Positions 16,211 to 26,874 of a stretch of 64,000 nucleotides of DNA are shown one piece after another. The notes beneath the pieces were generated by a model. It saw nothing but the letters and a program-made list of their open reading frames with translations. It was not told the origin of the DNA and searched no databases. How positions within the stretch are numbered: the first letter of the stretch is position 1; every line of letters begins with the position of its first letter. The DNA comes from Streptomyces sp. NRRL F-6676 (lineage in GTDB: Bacteria > Actinomycetota > Actinomycetes > Streptomycetales > Streptomycetaceae). The position numbers and the translations under genes are program-made. The DNA is taken from positions 7,920-71,919 of the forward strand of contig NZ_JOHS01000053.1 of NCBI RefSeq assembly GCF_000725625.1, in the 5' to 3' direction.

Positions 16211-16866
16211 CCACCCGGCCCGCTCCCACCCCGCTGCTCGTCGCCTGCGCGCTCGGCATCGAGCGCCTCGCGCTGCGCAGCGGCGGCGGGCGCGGCGCCG
16301 GCCGCCCCGGCGCCGGGAGCGGGCCGGTCACCGTACTGCGCACCGGCATGGGCCCCCAGGCCGCCGAACGCGCGGTCACCCGGATGCTCGCCGGCCCGGA
16401 GCTGCGCGACGCCGCCGTGGTGGCCACCGGGTTCTGCGCCGGGCTCGCCCCCGGCATGCACCCCGGCGACCTCGTCGTCGCGGAGGAGACCCGCGATCCA
16501 CGCGGGGCCACCCCCTGCGTCGGCACCGAACTGCTGGTCAAGGAGCTGGTACGGGCGGTCCCCGGCCGTACCGTGCACACCGGCCCGCTCACCGGCTCCG
16601 ACCACGTCGTGCGCGGCCACGAACGCGCCGACCTGCTCGCCACCGGCGCGATCGCGGTGGACATGGAGTCCGCCGCCACGCTCCACAGCGCCGTGCGTAC
16701 GGGCGCGCGCCCGGTTGCGGCCGTCCGAGTGGTCGTGGACGCTCCAGAACATGAACTCGTCCGAATCGGCACGGTGCGCGGTGGAATATCTGCTTTCCGC
16801 GTTCTTCGTGCCGTACTTCCCGCATTTTTCGAATGGCACCGATCCTTGCTGCTCCCCCGGAGGTGA
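16207..16866 (+). CDS. hpnG: Adenosylhopane nucleosidase/phosphorylase HpnG
   Basis: A 219-aa protein of the purine nucleoside phosphorylase/MTA-SAH nucleosidase fold. It removes adenine from adenosylhopane on the way to ribosylhopane and C35 hopanoids. ATGFCAGLAPGMHPGDLVVAE and VDMESAATL (the Glu of the nucleosidase active site) are visible. The N-terminus has a short Gly/Arg-rich insertion (RSGGGRGAGRPGAGSG). ATGA overlap with shc indicates translational coupling; hpnH starts 5 bp after its stop. Confidence 0.9.
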   Translation: MTTRPAPTPLLVACALGIERLALRSGGGRGAGRPGAGSGPVTVLRTGMGPQAAERAVTRMLAGPELRDAAVVATGFCAGLAPGMHPGDLVVAEETRDPRGATPCVGTELLVKELVRAVPGRTVHTGPLTGSDHVVRGHERADLLATGAIAVDMESAATLHSAVRTGARPVAAVRVVVDAPEHELVRIGTVRGGISAFRVLRAVLPAFFEWHRSLLLPRR

Positions 16867-16871
16867 GCCCG

Positions 16872-17921
16872 ATGGCCATGCCGTTGCGCCAGTCCATCAA
16901 GGTCGCTACGTATCTGGCTGAACAGAAGCTCCGCAAGCGGGAGAAGTTTCCGCTCATCGTGGAGCTGGAACCCCTCTATGCCTGCAATCTGAAGTGCGAG
17001 GGCTGCGGCAAGATCCAGCACCCGGCCGGGGTGCTCAAGCAGCGCATGCCGGTGGCCCAGGCCGTCGGCGCGGTGCTGGAGTCCGGCGCGCCGATGGTGT
17101 CGATCGCCGGCGGCGAACCGCTGATGCACCCCCAGATCGACGAGATCGTGCGTCAGCTGGTGGCGAAGCGGAAGTACGTCTTCCTGTGCACCAACGCCAT
17201 GCTGCTGCGCAAGAAGATGGACAAGTTCACGCCCTCCCCCTACTTCGCGTTCACCGTGCACATCGACGGACTGCGCGAGCGCCACGACGAGTCGGTGGCC
17301 AAGGAGGGTGTGTTCGACGAGGCGGTGGAGGCCATCAAGGAGGCCAAGCGGCGCGGCTTCCGGGTCACCACCAACTCGACGTTCTTCAACACCGACACCC
17401 CGCAGACCATCATCGAGGTGCTCAACTACCTCAACGACGACCTCAAGGTCGACGAGATGATGATCTCGCCCGCCTACGCCTACGAGAAGGCGCCCGACCA
17501 GGACCACTTCCTGGGCGTGGAGCAGACCCGCGAGCTGTTCAAGAAGAGCTTCGCGGGCGGCAACCGCCGCAAGTGGCGGCTCAACCACTCGCCGCTGTTC
17601 CTCGACTTCCTCGAGGGCAAGGTCGACTTCCCGTGCACCGCCTGGGCGATCCCCAACTACTCGCTCTTCGGCTGGCAGCGCCCCTGCTACCTGATGGCGG
17701 ACGGCTATGTGCCGACGTACCGGGAGCTGATCGAGAAGACCGACTGGGACAAGTACGGCCGCGGCAAGGACCCGCGCTGCGACAACTGCATGGCGCACTG
17801 CGGCTACGAGCCGACCGCCGTCATGGCCACCATGGGCTCGCTCAAGGAGTCCCTGCGCGCCATGCGGGAGACGGTCGCGGGCAACTCGGGGAACACCGCG
17901 AACGCGGGAAGCACCAGGTGA
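16872..17921 (+). CDS. hpnH: Adenosyl-hopene transferase HpnH (radical SAM)
   Basis: A 349-aa radical SAM enzyme that attaches an adenosyl group to diploptene, giving adenosylhopane. The cluster-binding CxxxCxxC motif is CNLKCEGC (about residues 38-45). [12 protein letters not shown] is the GGE motif. Further Cys residues in [17 protein letters not shown] near the C-terminus are typical of HpnH. I set the start at ATG 16872, preceded by GGAGGTGAG, rather than the upstream ATG inside hpnG. It ends with a short Gly/Asn-rich tail 4 bp before the ispG frame. Confidence 0.95.
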   Translation: MAMPLRQSIKVATYLAEQKLRKREKFPLIVELEPLYACNLKCEGCGKIQHPAGVLKQRMPVAQAVGAVLESGAPMVSIAGGEPLMHPQIDEIVRQLVAKRKYVFLCTNAMLLRKKMDKFTPSPYFAFTVHIDGLRERHDESVAKEGVFDEAVEAIKEAKRRGFRVTTNSTFFNTDTPQTIIEVLNYLNDDLKVDEMMISPAYAYEKAPDQDHFLGVEQTRELFKKSFAGGNRRKWRLNHSPLFLDFLEGKVDFPCTAWAIPNYSLFGWQRPCYLMADGYVPTYRELIEKTDWDKYGRGKDPRCDNCMAHCGYEPTAVMATMGSLKESLRAMRETVAGNSGNTANAGSTR

Positions 17922-17925
17922 GGCC

Positions 17926-19022
<1,097 letters not shown>

Positions 19023-19050
19023 ACAGCACGGACCGAGAGGGGGCCCGAGC

Positions 19051-20994
19051 GTGACCAAGCTGGAGAACATCCGGGGACCACGCGACCTGAAGGCGCTGTC
19101 CGAGGCGGAACTCGGCGAACTGTCCGAAGAGATACGGCAGTTCCTCATCCACGCCGTCGCCAGGACCGGCGGACACCTCGGGCCCAATCTGGGCGTGGTG
19201 GAACTGACCGTCGCGCTCCACCGGGTCTTCGAGTCGCCGGCCGACCGCATCCTGTGGGACACCGGCCACCAGAGCTACGTGCACAAGCTCCTGACCGGCC
19301 GTCAGGACTTCTCCAAACTGCGCGGCAAGGGCGGACTGTCCGGCTACCCCTCGCGCGAGGAGTCCGAGCACGACGTCATCGAGAACAGCCACGCCTCCAC
19401 CGCGCTCGGCTGGGCCGACGGCCTCGCCAAGGCCCGCGAGGTGCGCGGCGAGGAGGGGCACGTCGTCGCCGTCATCGGCGACGGCGCGCTCACCGGCGGC
19501 ATGGCCTGGGAGGCGCTGAACAACATCGCCGCCGCCAAGGACCGACCGCTGATCATCGTCGTCAACGACAACGAACGCTCCTACGCGCCCACCATCGGCG
19601 GCCTCGCCAACCACCTGGCCACCCTGCGCACCACCGACGGCTACGAGAAGGCGCTCGCCTGGGGCAAGGGCATGCTCCAGCGCACCCCCGTCGTCGGCAA
19701 CACCGTCTACGAAGCCCTGCACGGCGCCAAGAAGGGGTTCAAGGACGCCTTCGCCCCGCAGGGCATGTTCGAGGACCTGGGCCTGAAGTACGTCGGCCCC
19801 ATCGACGGACACGACATCGGGGCCGTCGAGTCCGCGCTGCGCCGCGCGAAACGCTTCCACGGCCCCGTCCTGGTCCACTGCCTCACGGAGAAGGGCCGCG
19901 GCTACGAACCCGCGCTCGCCCACGAGGAGGACCACTTCCACACCGTCGGCGTCATGGACCCGCTCACCTGCGCACCCCTCGCCCCGGCCGGGGGCCCCTC
20001 CTGGACCTCGGTGTTCGGCGAGGAGATCGCGGCCATCGGCGAGGAACGCGAGGACGTCGTCGCGATCACGGCCGCCATGCTGCACCCCGTGGGCCTGGGG
20101 AAGTTCGCCGAACGGTTCCCCGACCGGGTGTGGGACGTCGGCATCGCCGAACAGCACGCCGCCGTCAGCGCGGCCGGACTCGCCACCGGGGGACTGCACC
20201 CCGTCGTCGCCGTCTACGCCACCTTCCTCAACCGCGCCTTCGACCAGCTCCTGATGGACGTGGCCCTGCACCGCTGCGGGGTCACCTTCGTCCTGGACCG
20301 GGCCGGCGTCACCGGCGTCGACGGCCCCTCGCACAACGGCATGTGGGACATGTCGATGCTCCAGGTCGTCCCCGGACTGCGGATCGCCGCGCCGCGCGAC
20401 GCCGACCAGCTCCGTGCCGAACTGCGCGAGGCCCTCGCCGTGGACGACGCGCCCACGCTGGTCCGCTTCCCCAAGGAGTCGGTCGGCCCCGCGATCCCGG
20501 CCCTGGAGCGGATCGGCGGGATGGACGTACTGCACCGGGCGGAGGCCCCCGAGGTACTCCTCGTCGCCGTCGGCGTCATGGCGCCCGTCTGCCTCCAGGC
20601 CGCCGAACTCCTCGAAGCGCGCGGCACCGGCTGCACCGTCGTCGACCCGCGCTGGGTCAAACCCGTCGACCCCGCCCTGCCCGGCCTCGCCGCCCGGCAC
20701 CGCATGGTCGCCGTCGTCGAGGACAACAGCCGGGCCGCCGGAGTCGGTTCCGCCGTCGCGCTCGCCCTCGGCGACGCCGACGTGGACGTACCCGTACGCC
20801 GCTTCGGCATCCCGGAGCAGTTCCTCGCGCACGCCAAACGCGGCGAGGTGCTCGCCGACATCGGGCTGACCCCTGTCGAGATCGCCGGGCGGATCAGCGG
20901 ATGCCTCACGGCGGGTCCCGAGGGCACCGCCGGCGCCCGGCCGGGGCAGCAGACCGAACCGCAAGCGAAGACGTCCGAGGAGAGCCACGTATGA
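19051..20994 (+). CDS. dxs: 1-deoxy-D-xylulose-5-phosphate synthase
   Basis: A 647-aa thiamine diphosphate enzyme that condenses pyruvate and glyceraldehyde-3-phosphate, the entry step of the MEP isoprenoid pathway. [16 protein letters not shown] holds the ThDP/Mg-binding GDG...N motif (about residues 147-162). [13 protein letters not shown] and [14 protein letters not shown] are characteristic of DXS. Length is normal. The GTG start follows GAGAGGGGG. This is probably a second copy serving the hopanoid operon, next to the ispG relic. Its last bases overlap the aminotransferase ATG. Confidence 0.96.
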   Translation: MTKLENIRGPRDLKALSEAELGELSEEIRQFLIHAVARTGGHLGPNLGVVELTVALHRVFESPADRILWDTGHQSYVHKLLTGRQDFSKLRGKGGLSGYPSREESEHDVIENSHASTALGWADGLAKAREVRGEEGHVVAVIGDGALTGGMAWEALNNIAAAKDRPLIIVVNDNERSYAPTIGGLANHLATLRTTDGYEKALAWGKGMLQRTPVVGNTVYEALHGAKKGFKDAFAPQGMFEDLGLKYVGPIDGHDIGAVESALRRAKRFHGPVLVHCLTEKGRGYEPALAHEEDHFHTVGVMDPLTCAPLAPAGGPSWTSVFGEEIAAIGEEREDVVAITAAMLHPVGLGKFAERFPDRVWDVGIAEQHAAVSAAGLATGGLHPVVAVYATFLNRAFDQLLMDVALHRCGVTFVLDRAGVTGVDGPSHNGMWDMSMLQVVPGLRIAAPRDADQLRAELREALAVDDAPTLVRFPKESVGPAIPALERIGGMDVLHRAEAPEVLLVAVGVMAPVCLQAAELLEARGTGCTVVDPRWVKPVDPALPGLAARHRMVAVVEDNSRAAGVGSAVALALGDADVDVPVRRFGIPEQFLAHAKRGEVLADIGLTPVEIAGRISGCLTAGPEGTAGARPGQQTEPQAKTSEESHV

Positions 20995-22412
20995 CCACCG
21001 CGGAATCCGCCCCGAGCCAGGAGGCCGCGAAGGGCGAGGAGTTCGACCTCGCGGGGCTGCTCGCCGCGCGCGGGGGCGAGCGCTACGACCTGCACGGCCG
21101 CTACGTCAACCACCAGCTGCCGCGCATGCTGCACACCATCGGCTTCGACAAGGTCTACGAACGGGCCGAGGGCGCCCACTTCTGGGACGCCGACGGCAAC
21201 GACTACCTGGACATGCTCGCCGGGTTCGGCGTCATGGGCCTCGGCCGCCACCACCCGGTGGTCCGCAAGGCCCTGCACGACGTCCTCGACGCCGACCTCG
21301 CCGACCTGACCCGGTTCGACTGTCCGCCGCTGCCCGGACTGCTCGCCGAGAAGCTGCTCTCCCACAGCCCGCACCTGGACCGCGTCTTCTTCGGCAACAG
21401 CGGCACCGAGGCGGTCGAGACCGCGCTGAAGTTCGCCCGGTACGCCACCGGGCGGCGCCGCGTCCTGTACTGCGCCCACGCCTTCCACGGGCTGACCACC
21501 GGCTCCCTCTCCGTCAACGGCGAGGACGGCTTCCGTGACGGCTTCGCCCCGCTGCTCCCCGACACCGCGGTGCCGCTCGGCGACCTCGACGCGCTGGCCC
21601 GGGAGCTGAAGAAGGGCGACGTCGCCGCGCTCATCGTCGAACCGATCCAGGGCAAGGGCGTGCACGAGGCCCCGCCCGGCTATCTGCGCGCCGCGCAGGA
21701 GCTGCTCCACAAGCACAAGGCGCTGCTCATCGCCGACGAGGTGCAGACCGGGCTCGGCCGCACCGGCGACTTCTACGCCTACCAGCACGAGGACGGCGTC
21801 GAGCCGGACCTGGTGTGCGTGGCGAAGTCCCTGTCGGGCGGGTACGTGCCGGTGTCGGCGACGCTCGGCAAGGACTGGATCTTCAAGAAGGTCTACTCGT
21901 CCATGGACCGCGTGCTCGTCCACTCCGCCAGCTTCGGTGCCAACGCGCAGGCGATGGCGGCGGGTCTCGCGGTGCTGCACGTCATGGAGAACGAGCAGAT
22001 CGTCGCGCACGCCCGGGCGATGGGGGAGCGGCTGAAGTCGGGGCTCGCGGCGCTGACGGAGCGGTACGAGCTGCTCTCCGAGGTGCGGGGGCGCGGGCTG
22101 ATGATCGGCATCGAGTTCGGCCGGCCGAAGTCGCTGAAGCTGCGGAGCCGGTGGGCGATGCTACAGGCGGCGCGGAAGGGGTTGTTCGCGCAGATGGTGG
22201 TGGTGCCGTTGTTGCAGCGGCACCGGATCCTGACGCAGGTGTCGGGGGATCACCTGGAGGTGATCAAGCTGATTCCGCCGCTGGTGGTGGACGAGGCGGA
22301 TGTCGACCGGTTCGTGGAGGCGTTCACCGCGGTGATGGACGACGCGCATGACGGGGGTCTCATGTGGGACTTCGGCAAGACACTGGTGAAGCAGGCGGTG
22401 GCGACGAGGTAG
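20991..22412 (+). CDS. hpnO: Class III PLP aminotransferase, probable hopanoid aminotransferase HpnO
   Basis: A 473-aa PLP-dependent aminotransferase. [14 protein letters not shown] binds the cofactor phosphate. [15 protein letters not shown] carries the pyridine-contacting Asp, and CVAKSLSGG the Schiff-base Lys. Its position and the hydrophobic C-terminal segments fit HpnO, which converts the ribosylhopane-derived aldehyde to aminobacteriohopanetriol. The ATGA overlap with dxs makes it the last tightly coupled gene of the operon. Usual acetylornithine/ornithine aminotransferases are shorter (about 400 aa). Confidence 0.88.
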   Translation: MTTAESAPSQEAAKGEEFDLAGLLAARGGERYDLHGRYVNHQLPRMLHTIGFDKVYERAEGAHFWDADGNDYLDMLAGFGVMGLGRHHPVVRKALHDVLDADLADLTRFDCPPLPGLLAEKLLSHSPHLDRVFFGNSGTEAVETALKFARYATGRRRVLYCAHAFHGLTTGSLSVNGEDGFRDGFAPLLPDTAVPLGDLDALARELKKGDVAALIVEPIQGKGVHEAPPGYLRAAQELLHKHKALLIADEVQTGLGRTGDFYAYQHEDGVEPDLVCVAKSLSGGYVPVSATLGKDWIFKKVYSSMDRVLVHSASFGANAQAMAAGLAVLHVMENEQIVAHARAMGERLKSGLAALTERYELLSEVRGRGLMIGIEFGRPKSLKLRSRWAMLQAARKGLFAQMVVVPLLQRHRILTQVSGDHLEVIKLIPPLVVDEADVDRFVEAFTAVMDDAHDGGLMWDFGKTLVKQAVATR

Positions 22413-22429
22413 GGGGTCGCCCGGGAGGG

Positions 22430-22600
22430 TTTCCTCGCCCCCGCCGCCCCTACCCTTCCCGTCCCCCGGGGGCTCCCCGCGCCCCTATCAGGGGCGCGGG
22501 GAACTGCGCACAACGGGGCGAAGCCCCGTGCCGGGGTCCAAGGGGCGGAGCCCCTTTGAAGGGACGGGAAGGGTAGGGGCGGCGGGGGCGAGAAAACTGC
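22430..22600. repeat. Dispersed palindromic intergenic repeat, copy 2
   Basis: Outer inverted arms CCCCGCCGCCCCTACCCTTCC (left) and GGAAGGGTAGGGGCGGCGGG (right) enclose an inner hairpin of GCGCCCCTATCAGGGGCGCGG followed by GGAACTGCGC. This could fold into a large cruciform downstream of hpnO and may also act as its terminator. Other copies are at 1195, 26875, 40258 and 57010. Confidence 0.8.
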
Positions 22601-22616
22601 GAGCAGGAGCCCTCCT

Positions 22617-22651
22617 TTGCCTCCCAGGCAAGAAAATTGCCCGCCGGGCAA
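22617..22651 (+). promoter_or_regulatory. Tandem 15-bp palindromic operators for the XRE-cupin gene
   Basis: TTGCCTCCCAGGCAA (22617-22631) and TTGCCCGCCGGGCAA (22637-22651) share TTGCC-N5-GGCAA. Their centres are 20 bp apart, about two helical turns. They lie 22-56 bp upstream of the regulator ATG, a good layout for autoregulation by a dimeric HTH protein. Confidence 0.75.
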
Positions 22652-22672
22652 AAGTCTGGCTCAATCGGGGGT

Positions 22673-23296
22673 ATGAGCCCTTCCGATCCGTCGCCTCCGG
22701 CGGAGCCCGGCGCGGGTCTCCCCACCGTCGCCCCCCACCTCCGCGCCCTCCGCCACCGCACAGGGATGACCCTGGAGACCGCGGCCCGGGCCGCGAACCT
22801 CTCCCCGGCCCACCTCTCCCGCCTGGAGACCGGCCACCGTCACCCCTCCCTCCCCGTCCTCCTCACCCTCGCCCGCGTCTACGGTACGACCGTCTCCGAA
22901 CTGCTCGGCGAGACGGTCACCGAACGCGACGCCGTCGTCCGCGCCGCCGACGCGGAACCGACCCGCGCCGGCGGCTGGACGTACTGGCAGGCCGGCGCCC
23001 CCGCCCGCGGCATGCAGGCCCTGCGTGTCCACGTCCCGCACGGCGCGCAGGGCGACATCGTCCGCGTCCACCCGGGCGAGGAGTGGCTGTACGTCCTGAA
23101 GGGCCGCCTCCGCCTCCGCCTCGGCGACACCGCGCACCTTCTCGACGCCGGGGACAGCGCGCACTTCGACTCGCTCACCCCGCACCGCCTCGCCGCCGCC
23201 GACCGGGCCGGCTGCGATCTGCTGTTCGTCCACACCCTCTTGCAGAGCCCCAGCACCGCGCTCTGCCTCGGCCCCCTCACCGGAGACACCCCATGA
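22673..23296 (+). CDS. XRE family regulator with cupin sensor domain
   Basis: A 207-aa DNA-binding protein. Residues about 20-75 form the XRE helix-turn-helix (LRALRHRTGMTLETAARAAN then LSPAHLSRLETG). Residues about 115-195 form a small cupin barrel (HPGEEWLYVLKGRLRLRLGD and GDSAHFDSLTPHRL). Such proteins usually repress or activate neighbouring metabolic genes in response to a small ligand. ATG 22673 is chosen because the HTH begins soon after and two palindromes lie just upstream. Its stop overlaps the next ATG (ATGA). At the end of the hopanoid operon it corresponds in position to SCO6770 by my memory. Whether it controls hopanoid genes is unproven: I did not see TTGCC-N5-GGCAA in the hpnC upstream region. 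Confidence 0.88.
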   Translation: MSPSDPSPPAEPGAGLPTVAPHLRALRHRTGMTLETAARAANLSPAHLSRLETGHRHPSLPVLLTLARVYGTTVSELLGETVTERDAVVRAADAEPTRAGGWTYWQAGAPARGMQALRVHVPHGAQGDIVRVHPGEEWLYVLKGRLRLRLGDTAHLLDAGDSAHFDSLTPHRLAAADRAGCDLLFVHTLLQSPSTALCLGPLTGDTP

Positions 23297-23412
23297 GCGA
23301 CTTCGAGACCAAGTTCCCGCGTGCCCTGTGGGTCAGGCTGCTCGTGTACCTGGCCGTCGGGCATCTCTTCGCCGCGTTCATCTGGCTGCTGTTCGAGGTG
23401 GGCGCCAAGTAG
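23293..23412 (+). CDS. 39-aa membrane peptide (DUF6126-like)
   Basis: A short protein starting MSDFETKFPRALWVRLLVYL. An acidic/basic N-terminal stretch is followed by one hydrophobic helix (about residues 16-36) and a GAK end. It is translationally coupled to the XRE-cupin regulator by ATGA. It resembles the small hydrophobic proteins annotated DUF6126 that accompany such regulators in streptomycetes. It may anchor or signal to the regulator at the membrane; this is inference. Confidence 0.75.
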   Translation: MSDFETKFPRALWVRLLVYLAVGHLFAAFIWLLFEVGAK

Positions 23413-23430
23413 CCGCTTGCGCGGAACACT

Positions 23431-24228
23431 TCAGCCCAGCAGGTGCTCGCGCAGCCGTGCGCGCACCTCGGGGGTGACCCCGAGCCCCCGCTCCAGATAG
23501 GCGTCCACCCCGCCCCAGGTCTCCTCGATCGCGGCGAACGCCGCCTGGAGGTACTCGGCCCGCGCGTCGAACAGCGGGGCGAGCAGCTCCATCACCTCGG
23601 GGGCGTACGCGTCCCCCGAGGAGGCGCTGCGCCGCACCTTGTACCGGCGGTGCTTCGCGTTGGACTCCAGATAGTCGGCGACGATCGCGTCCCGCTCCAC
23701 GCCCAGCGCGAGCAGGGTCACGGCGATCGACAGGCCCGCCCGGTCCTTCCCCGCCGAACAGTGCATCAGCGCGGGCGCGCCGCCGTCGGCCAGCGCGCCC
23801 AGCACCCGCGCGTGCTCCGCCGTACGCCCGCGCACGATCGCCCGGTACGAGGTGAGCATGCGTTCCTCGGCGCGGCCGTCGGACAGCAGTTCCCGCAGCT
23901 GCTCCAGGTTCCCCTCGCGCACCATCCGCCAGAACTCCGCCCCGTCGGCCGGGTCGGACAGCGGCAGGCCGACATTGCGCACCCCCGGCAGTTCCACGTC
24001 CGGACCCTCCAGCCTGTGGTCCGCGGCGTTGCGGAAGTCGAAGACCGTGCGCAGGTTCAGGGAGGCGAGGAACACCGCGTCCTCGGCCGTCGCATGGGCG
24101 AGGTGGCCGCTGCGGAACAGCCTGCCGTACGCCACACGCCGGCCGTCCGCGGTCGGCAGCCCGCCCAGATCGCGGAAGTTGCGCACTCCGGCCAGCTCGG
24201 GTTCGGTCGACGGGACCTGCTGTGTCAC
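23431..24228 (-). CDS. Tyrosine-protein phosphatase (DSP/PtpB-like)
   Basis: A 265-aa protein of the Y_phosphatase3 family (mycobacterial PtpB relatives). The catalytic CX5R loop is HCSAGKDRAG (about residue 147), with the Lys-Asp-Arg variant of the PtpB/lipid-phosphatase-like group. The N-terminal GVRNFRDLGGLPTADGRRV is the family signature. GTG 24228 is chosen because GGAGGA lies about 5 bp upstream; the longer frame adds an unconserved Arg-rich leader. No signal peptide. It is convergent with the 39-aa gene, 18 bp away. Substrates could be phosphotyrosine proteins or phosphoinositides. Confidence 0.85.
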   Translation of the reverse strand: MTQQVPSTEPELAGVRNFRDLGGLPTADGRRVAYGRLFRSGHLAHATAEDAVFLASLNLRTVFDFRNAADHRLEGPDVELPGVRNVGLPLSDPADGAEFWRMVREGNLEQLRELLSDGRAEERMLTSYRAIVRGRTAEHARVLGALADGGAPALMHCSAGKDRAGLSIAVTLLALGVERDAIVADYLESNAKHRRYKVRRSASSGDAYAPEVMELLAPLFDARAEYLQAAFAAIEETWGGVDAYLERGLGVTPEVRARLREHLLG

Positions 24229-24686
24229 GGGTGCTCCTCCCATCCGTCCGCCGACGCGGCTCGTCGGCGGGGCGCGTTCGCCGACGACGATACGGCACGG
24301 GTGCCCCGGCAACCGTGCTCCGTACACACATCTCACCCGCACCCCGTACCGTCGTGAATGCCGCGAAACGGACCACTCGATTATCCGGCCGATCCGCATC
24401 GATGCCTTTCTGTCCGAATTGACTCCTTCGCTCCAAGTGGCCCGGTAATGCGCCGCATCGACGAGCGGCGCGTGAGCAGGGTCATATTCGTGACGGGGCG
24501 TCGAACGTCATGTTCACGTAATTCACCTGTCGCGCCGGGGAATTCGGCGGGAACGGAAGATCGTCCATTCCTGTGCCGCGCTGTGAATTCTGTGAATCGA
24601 TCAAGGGAAAGCGACGCCGGGGAAAGCCAAAGCTTGTGGTCGCGGCGCCATTTCGCTTACGTTCCCCAACGTTCCGAGCGGAACGC
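24229..24686. other. Intergenic region upstream of the riboswitch
   Basis: No gene is supported. It is the most A/T-containing non-coding block nearby and must hold divergent promoters for the phosphatase and the peptidase. TTGACT at 24419-24424 is a possible -35 without a good -10. CGTTCC-GAGC-GGAACG at 24670-24685 is a short palindrome at the riboswitch boundary. Confidence 0.4.
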
Positions 24687-24862
24687 CGAATCCTGCCGCC
24701 GCCCGGAATCCGCACTCACCCACCCGTACTGGCAGGAGCGGGGGACCCACAGGTACATCGCCTGGGCCGGTCTTCCGGTACAGGCTCGGGGTAAAGCCGC
24801 GCACAGTTCGCGGCCGGGCATCTCCAGCTCGCACCCGACAGCTCACCTCGCAGGCGCCGGAG
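24687..24862 (+). ncRNA. ydaO/yuaA-type c-di-AMP riboswitch
   Basis: Recognised by its conserved blocks rather than by a model. GGAATCCGCACTCACCC is followed by GGCAGGAGCGGGGGACCCAC near 24730-24750. Then come CTCGGGGTAAAGCCGCG near 24786, CGCGGCCGGGCATCTCCAG near 24810, and finally CACCCGACAGCTCACCTCGC at 24833-24852. This series is the usual form of the ydaO motif in actinobacteria, where it sits before cell-wall hydrolase genes and turns them off when c-di-AMP is bound. It ends about 11 bp before the start of the LysM/M23 peptidase. Confidence 0.85.
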
Positions 24863-24873
24863 AGGAATTCGAC

Positions 24874-25812
24874 ATGCCCGCGAAGGGTAAGCACCGCCGT
24901 ACCAAGGCCCGGTTCATCACCACGACCCTCGCCGCCGCCGGAACCGGAGGCGCCGCGCTCGCGCTGCCCCTCCTGAGCGCCACCGGCGCCCACGCCGCCA
25001 CCCCGGCCGCCGCGCCCGAGCACAGCGCCACCTCCGTCGCCGCGAGCGCGCACGAGGACGCCGCGCGGACGTACACCGTGAAGTCCGGCGACTGGCTCGC
25101 CAAGATCGCCGGTGAGCAGCACGTCGCCGGCGGCTGGCACAAGCTCTACGACGACAACCGCGAGGCCGTCGGCAGCGACCCGTCGCTCATCCACCCCGGC
25201 CTGAAGCTCACGCTGGGCGCCAAGGCCCCCGCGCACGCCGGCAGCTCCTCCTCCTCGGACGAGTCCCCGGCCAAGAGCGGCTCCGCCGAGAAGTCCGCGC
25301 CCGCCGAGAAGTCCGCGACCGCGCAGAAGTCCGAGGCCGCCCAGGGTAGCCAGTCCGCCGCCGAGGGCGACTCCGCCGCCGCGAAGCCCGCCGCGAGCAG
25401 CGGCTCCGGCTACACGCTCCCGGTCCAGGGCGCCACCATCGGCACCGCCTACCACACCGCGGGCAGCATGTGGTCCAGCGGCTACCACACCGGCACCGAC
25501 TTCGTCGTCCCGACCGGCACCAGCGTCAAGGCCATAGCCAACGCCACCGTCGTCTCCGCCGGCTGGGGCGGCGCGTACGGCAACCAGGTCGTCCTCAAGC
25601 TCGCCGACGGCTACTACGCCCAGTACGCCCACCTCTCGCAGCTCTCCGTCTCGGCCGGCCAGACCGTGACCGAGGGCCAGCAGCTCGGCCTCTCCGGTGC
25701 CACCGGCAACGTCACCGGGCCGCACCTGCACTTCGAGATCCGCACCACCCCGGACTACGGCTCGGACGTGGACCCGGTCGCCTACCTGCGCGCCCACGGC
25801 GTCACCGTCTGA
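24874..25812 (+). CDS. Secreted LysM and M23 peptidase (peptidoglycan hydrolase)
   Basis: A 312-aa exported protein. Residues 1-40 form a signal peptide (KGKHRRTKAR, hydrophobic stretch, AHA-A). A LysM domain follows at about residues 65-110 (YTVKSGDWLAKIAGE). Then comes a Ser/Ala/Lys linker with repeated AEKSA units (about 125-175), and an M23 metallopeptidase domain to the end. Zinc ligands are in GYHTGTDF and the HLHFE motif. It should cleave peptide cross-links in peptidoglycan. GAGAGGA precedes ATG 24874. A c-di-AMP riboswitch occupies its 5' leader and a strong terminator follows, so it is a single-gene unit. Confidence 0.93.
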   Translation: MPAKGKHRRTKARFITTTLAAAGTGGAALALPLLSATGAHAATPAAAPEHSATSVAASAHEDAARTYTVKSGDWLAKIAGEQHVAGGWHKLYDDNREAVGSDPSLIHPGLKLTLGAKAPAHAGSSSSSDESPAKSGSAEKSAPAEKSATAQKSEAAQGSQSAAEGDSAAAKPAASSGSGYTLPVQGATIGTAYHTAGSMWSSGYHTGTDFVVPTGTSVKAIANATVVSAGWGGAYGNQVVLKLADGYYAQYAHLSQLSVSAGQTVTEGQQLGLSGATGNVTGPHLHFEIRTTPDYGSDVDPVAYLRAHGVTV

Positions 25813-25827
25813 CGGCCCCGCCTCCCC

Positions 25828-25864
25828 GAAGGCCGGACCCCCCGATCCCCGGGGTCCGGCCTTC
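25828..25864 (+). terminator. Rho-independent-type hairpin after the M23 peptidase
   Basis: GAAGGCCGGACCCC at 25828-25841 pairs perfectly with GGGGTCCGGCCTTC at 25851-25864 around a C-rich loop, giving a 14-bp stem. The tail is not T-rich, as usual in this genus. Confidence 0.85.
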
Positions 25865-26001
25865 GGCCGTGTCCGGACCCCGCCCGCCGGCCGTGTCTTA
25901 TTCCGCTGTTGACCAAGCCTTGACCCGTGGGGTATCTCACCGCACGTCAACCCCTCCCTACGGTCGCGTAGCTCACATCCCAGGAGGAAGGATGGGCCGA
26001 C

Positions 26002-26820
26002 GTGGCAGACGATTCGAAGAGTGACAACAGATCAGTGATCGGGTCGTACGTGGCGGTGGGGGACAGCTTCACCGAGGGCGTCGGCGACCCCGGCCCGGAC
26101 GGGGCCTTCGTCGGCTGGGCCGACCGCTTCGCGGTCCTCCTCGCCGACCGGCGGCCCGAGGGCGACTTCCGGTACACCAACCTCGCCGTACGCGGGAAGC
26201 TGCTCGACCAGATCGTCGAGGACCAGCTCCCGCGGGCCCTGGAGCTCGCCCCCGACCTGGTCTCCTTCTGTGCGGGCGGCAACGACATCATCCGGCCCGG
26301 CACCGATCCGGACGAGGTCGCCGAACGGTTCGAACGCGCGGTGGCCCGCCTCACCGGCACGGTCGGCACGGTGATGGTCACCACCGGCTTCGACACCCGC
26401 GGCGTCCCCGTGCTCAAGCATCTGCGCGGCAAGATCGCGACGTACAACGGGCACGTGCGGGCCATCGCCGACCGGTACGGCTGCCCCGTGCTCGACCTGT
26501 GGTCGCTGCGGACGGTGCAGGACCGGCGGGCCTGGGACACCGACCGGCTGCACCTCTCGCCCGAGGGCCACACCCGGGTCGCCCTGCGCGCCGGCCAGCT
26601 GCTCGGCCTGGACGTCCCGGCCGACCCCGACCAGCCCTGGCCGCCGCTGCCGCCGCGCGGCACGCTGGAGATCCGCCGCGACGACATCCACTGGGCGCGG
26701 GAGCATCTCGTGCCGTGGATAGGCCGCCGCCTGCGCGGCCAGTCCTCCGGAGACGAGGCGGTGGCCAAGGGTCCCCTGTCCCCCGAGGACATCAGGATGC
26801 GGATCGGGACGGCGGTCTGA
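26002..26820 (+). CDS. SGNH/GDSL-family hydrolase (cytoplasmic)
   Basis: A 272-aa serine hydrolase. Block I is VAVGDSFTEG (catalytic Ser in GDS), block III is FCAGGNDII, and block V is DRLHLSPEGH with the catalytic Asp and His. There is no signal peptide, so it probably acts inside the cell or is released without export. The GTG start follows AGGAGGAAGG by about 10 bp. The substrate is unknown; esterase or acyl-carbohydrate deacylase activity is likely. The last 40 residues (LEIRRDDIHWAREHLVPWIG) are characteristic of a common actinobacterial subfamily. Confidence 0.85.
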   Translation: MADDSKSDNRSVIGSYVAVGDSFTEGVGDPGPDGAFVGWADRFAVLLADRRPEGDFRYTNLAVRGKLLDQIVEDQLPRALELAPDLVSFCAGGNDIIRPGTDPDEVAERFERAVARLTGTVGTVMVTTGFDTRGVPVLKHLRGKIATYNGHVRAIADRYGCPVLDLWSLRTVQDRRAWDTDRLHLSPEGHTRVALRAGQLLGLDVPADPDQPWPPLPPRGTLEIRRDDIHWAREHLVPWIGRRLRGQSSGDEAVAKGPLSPEDIRMRIGTAV

Positions 26821-26874
26821 GCGCGGGACGCCCAGTGGCTCGGGGCTTCAGCCGTCGGGCGACCGCGGGCGCGC

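Noticed and set aside
24358..24873. Upstream extension of the M23 peptidase
   Set aside because: The open frame crosses the riboswitch and lacks a start signal. The signal peptide begins at ATG 24874 behind GAGAGGA.
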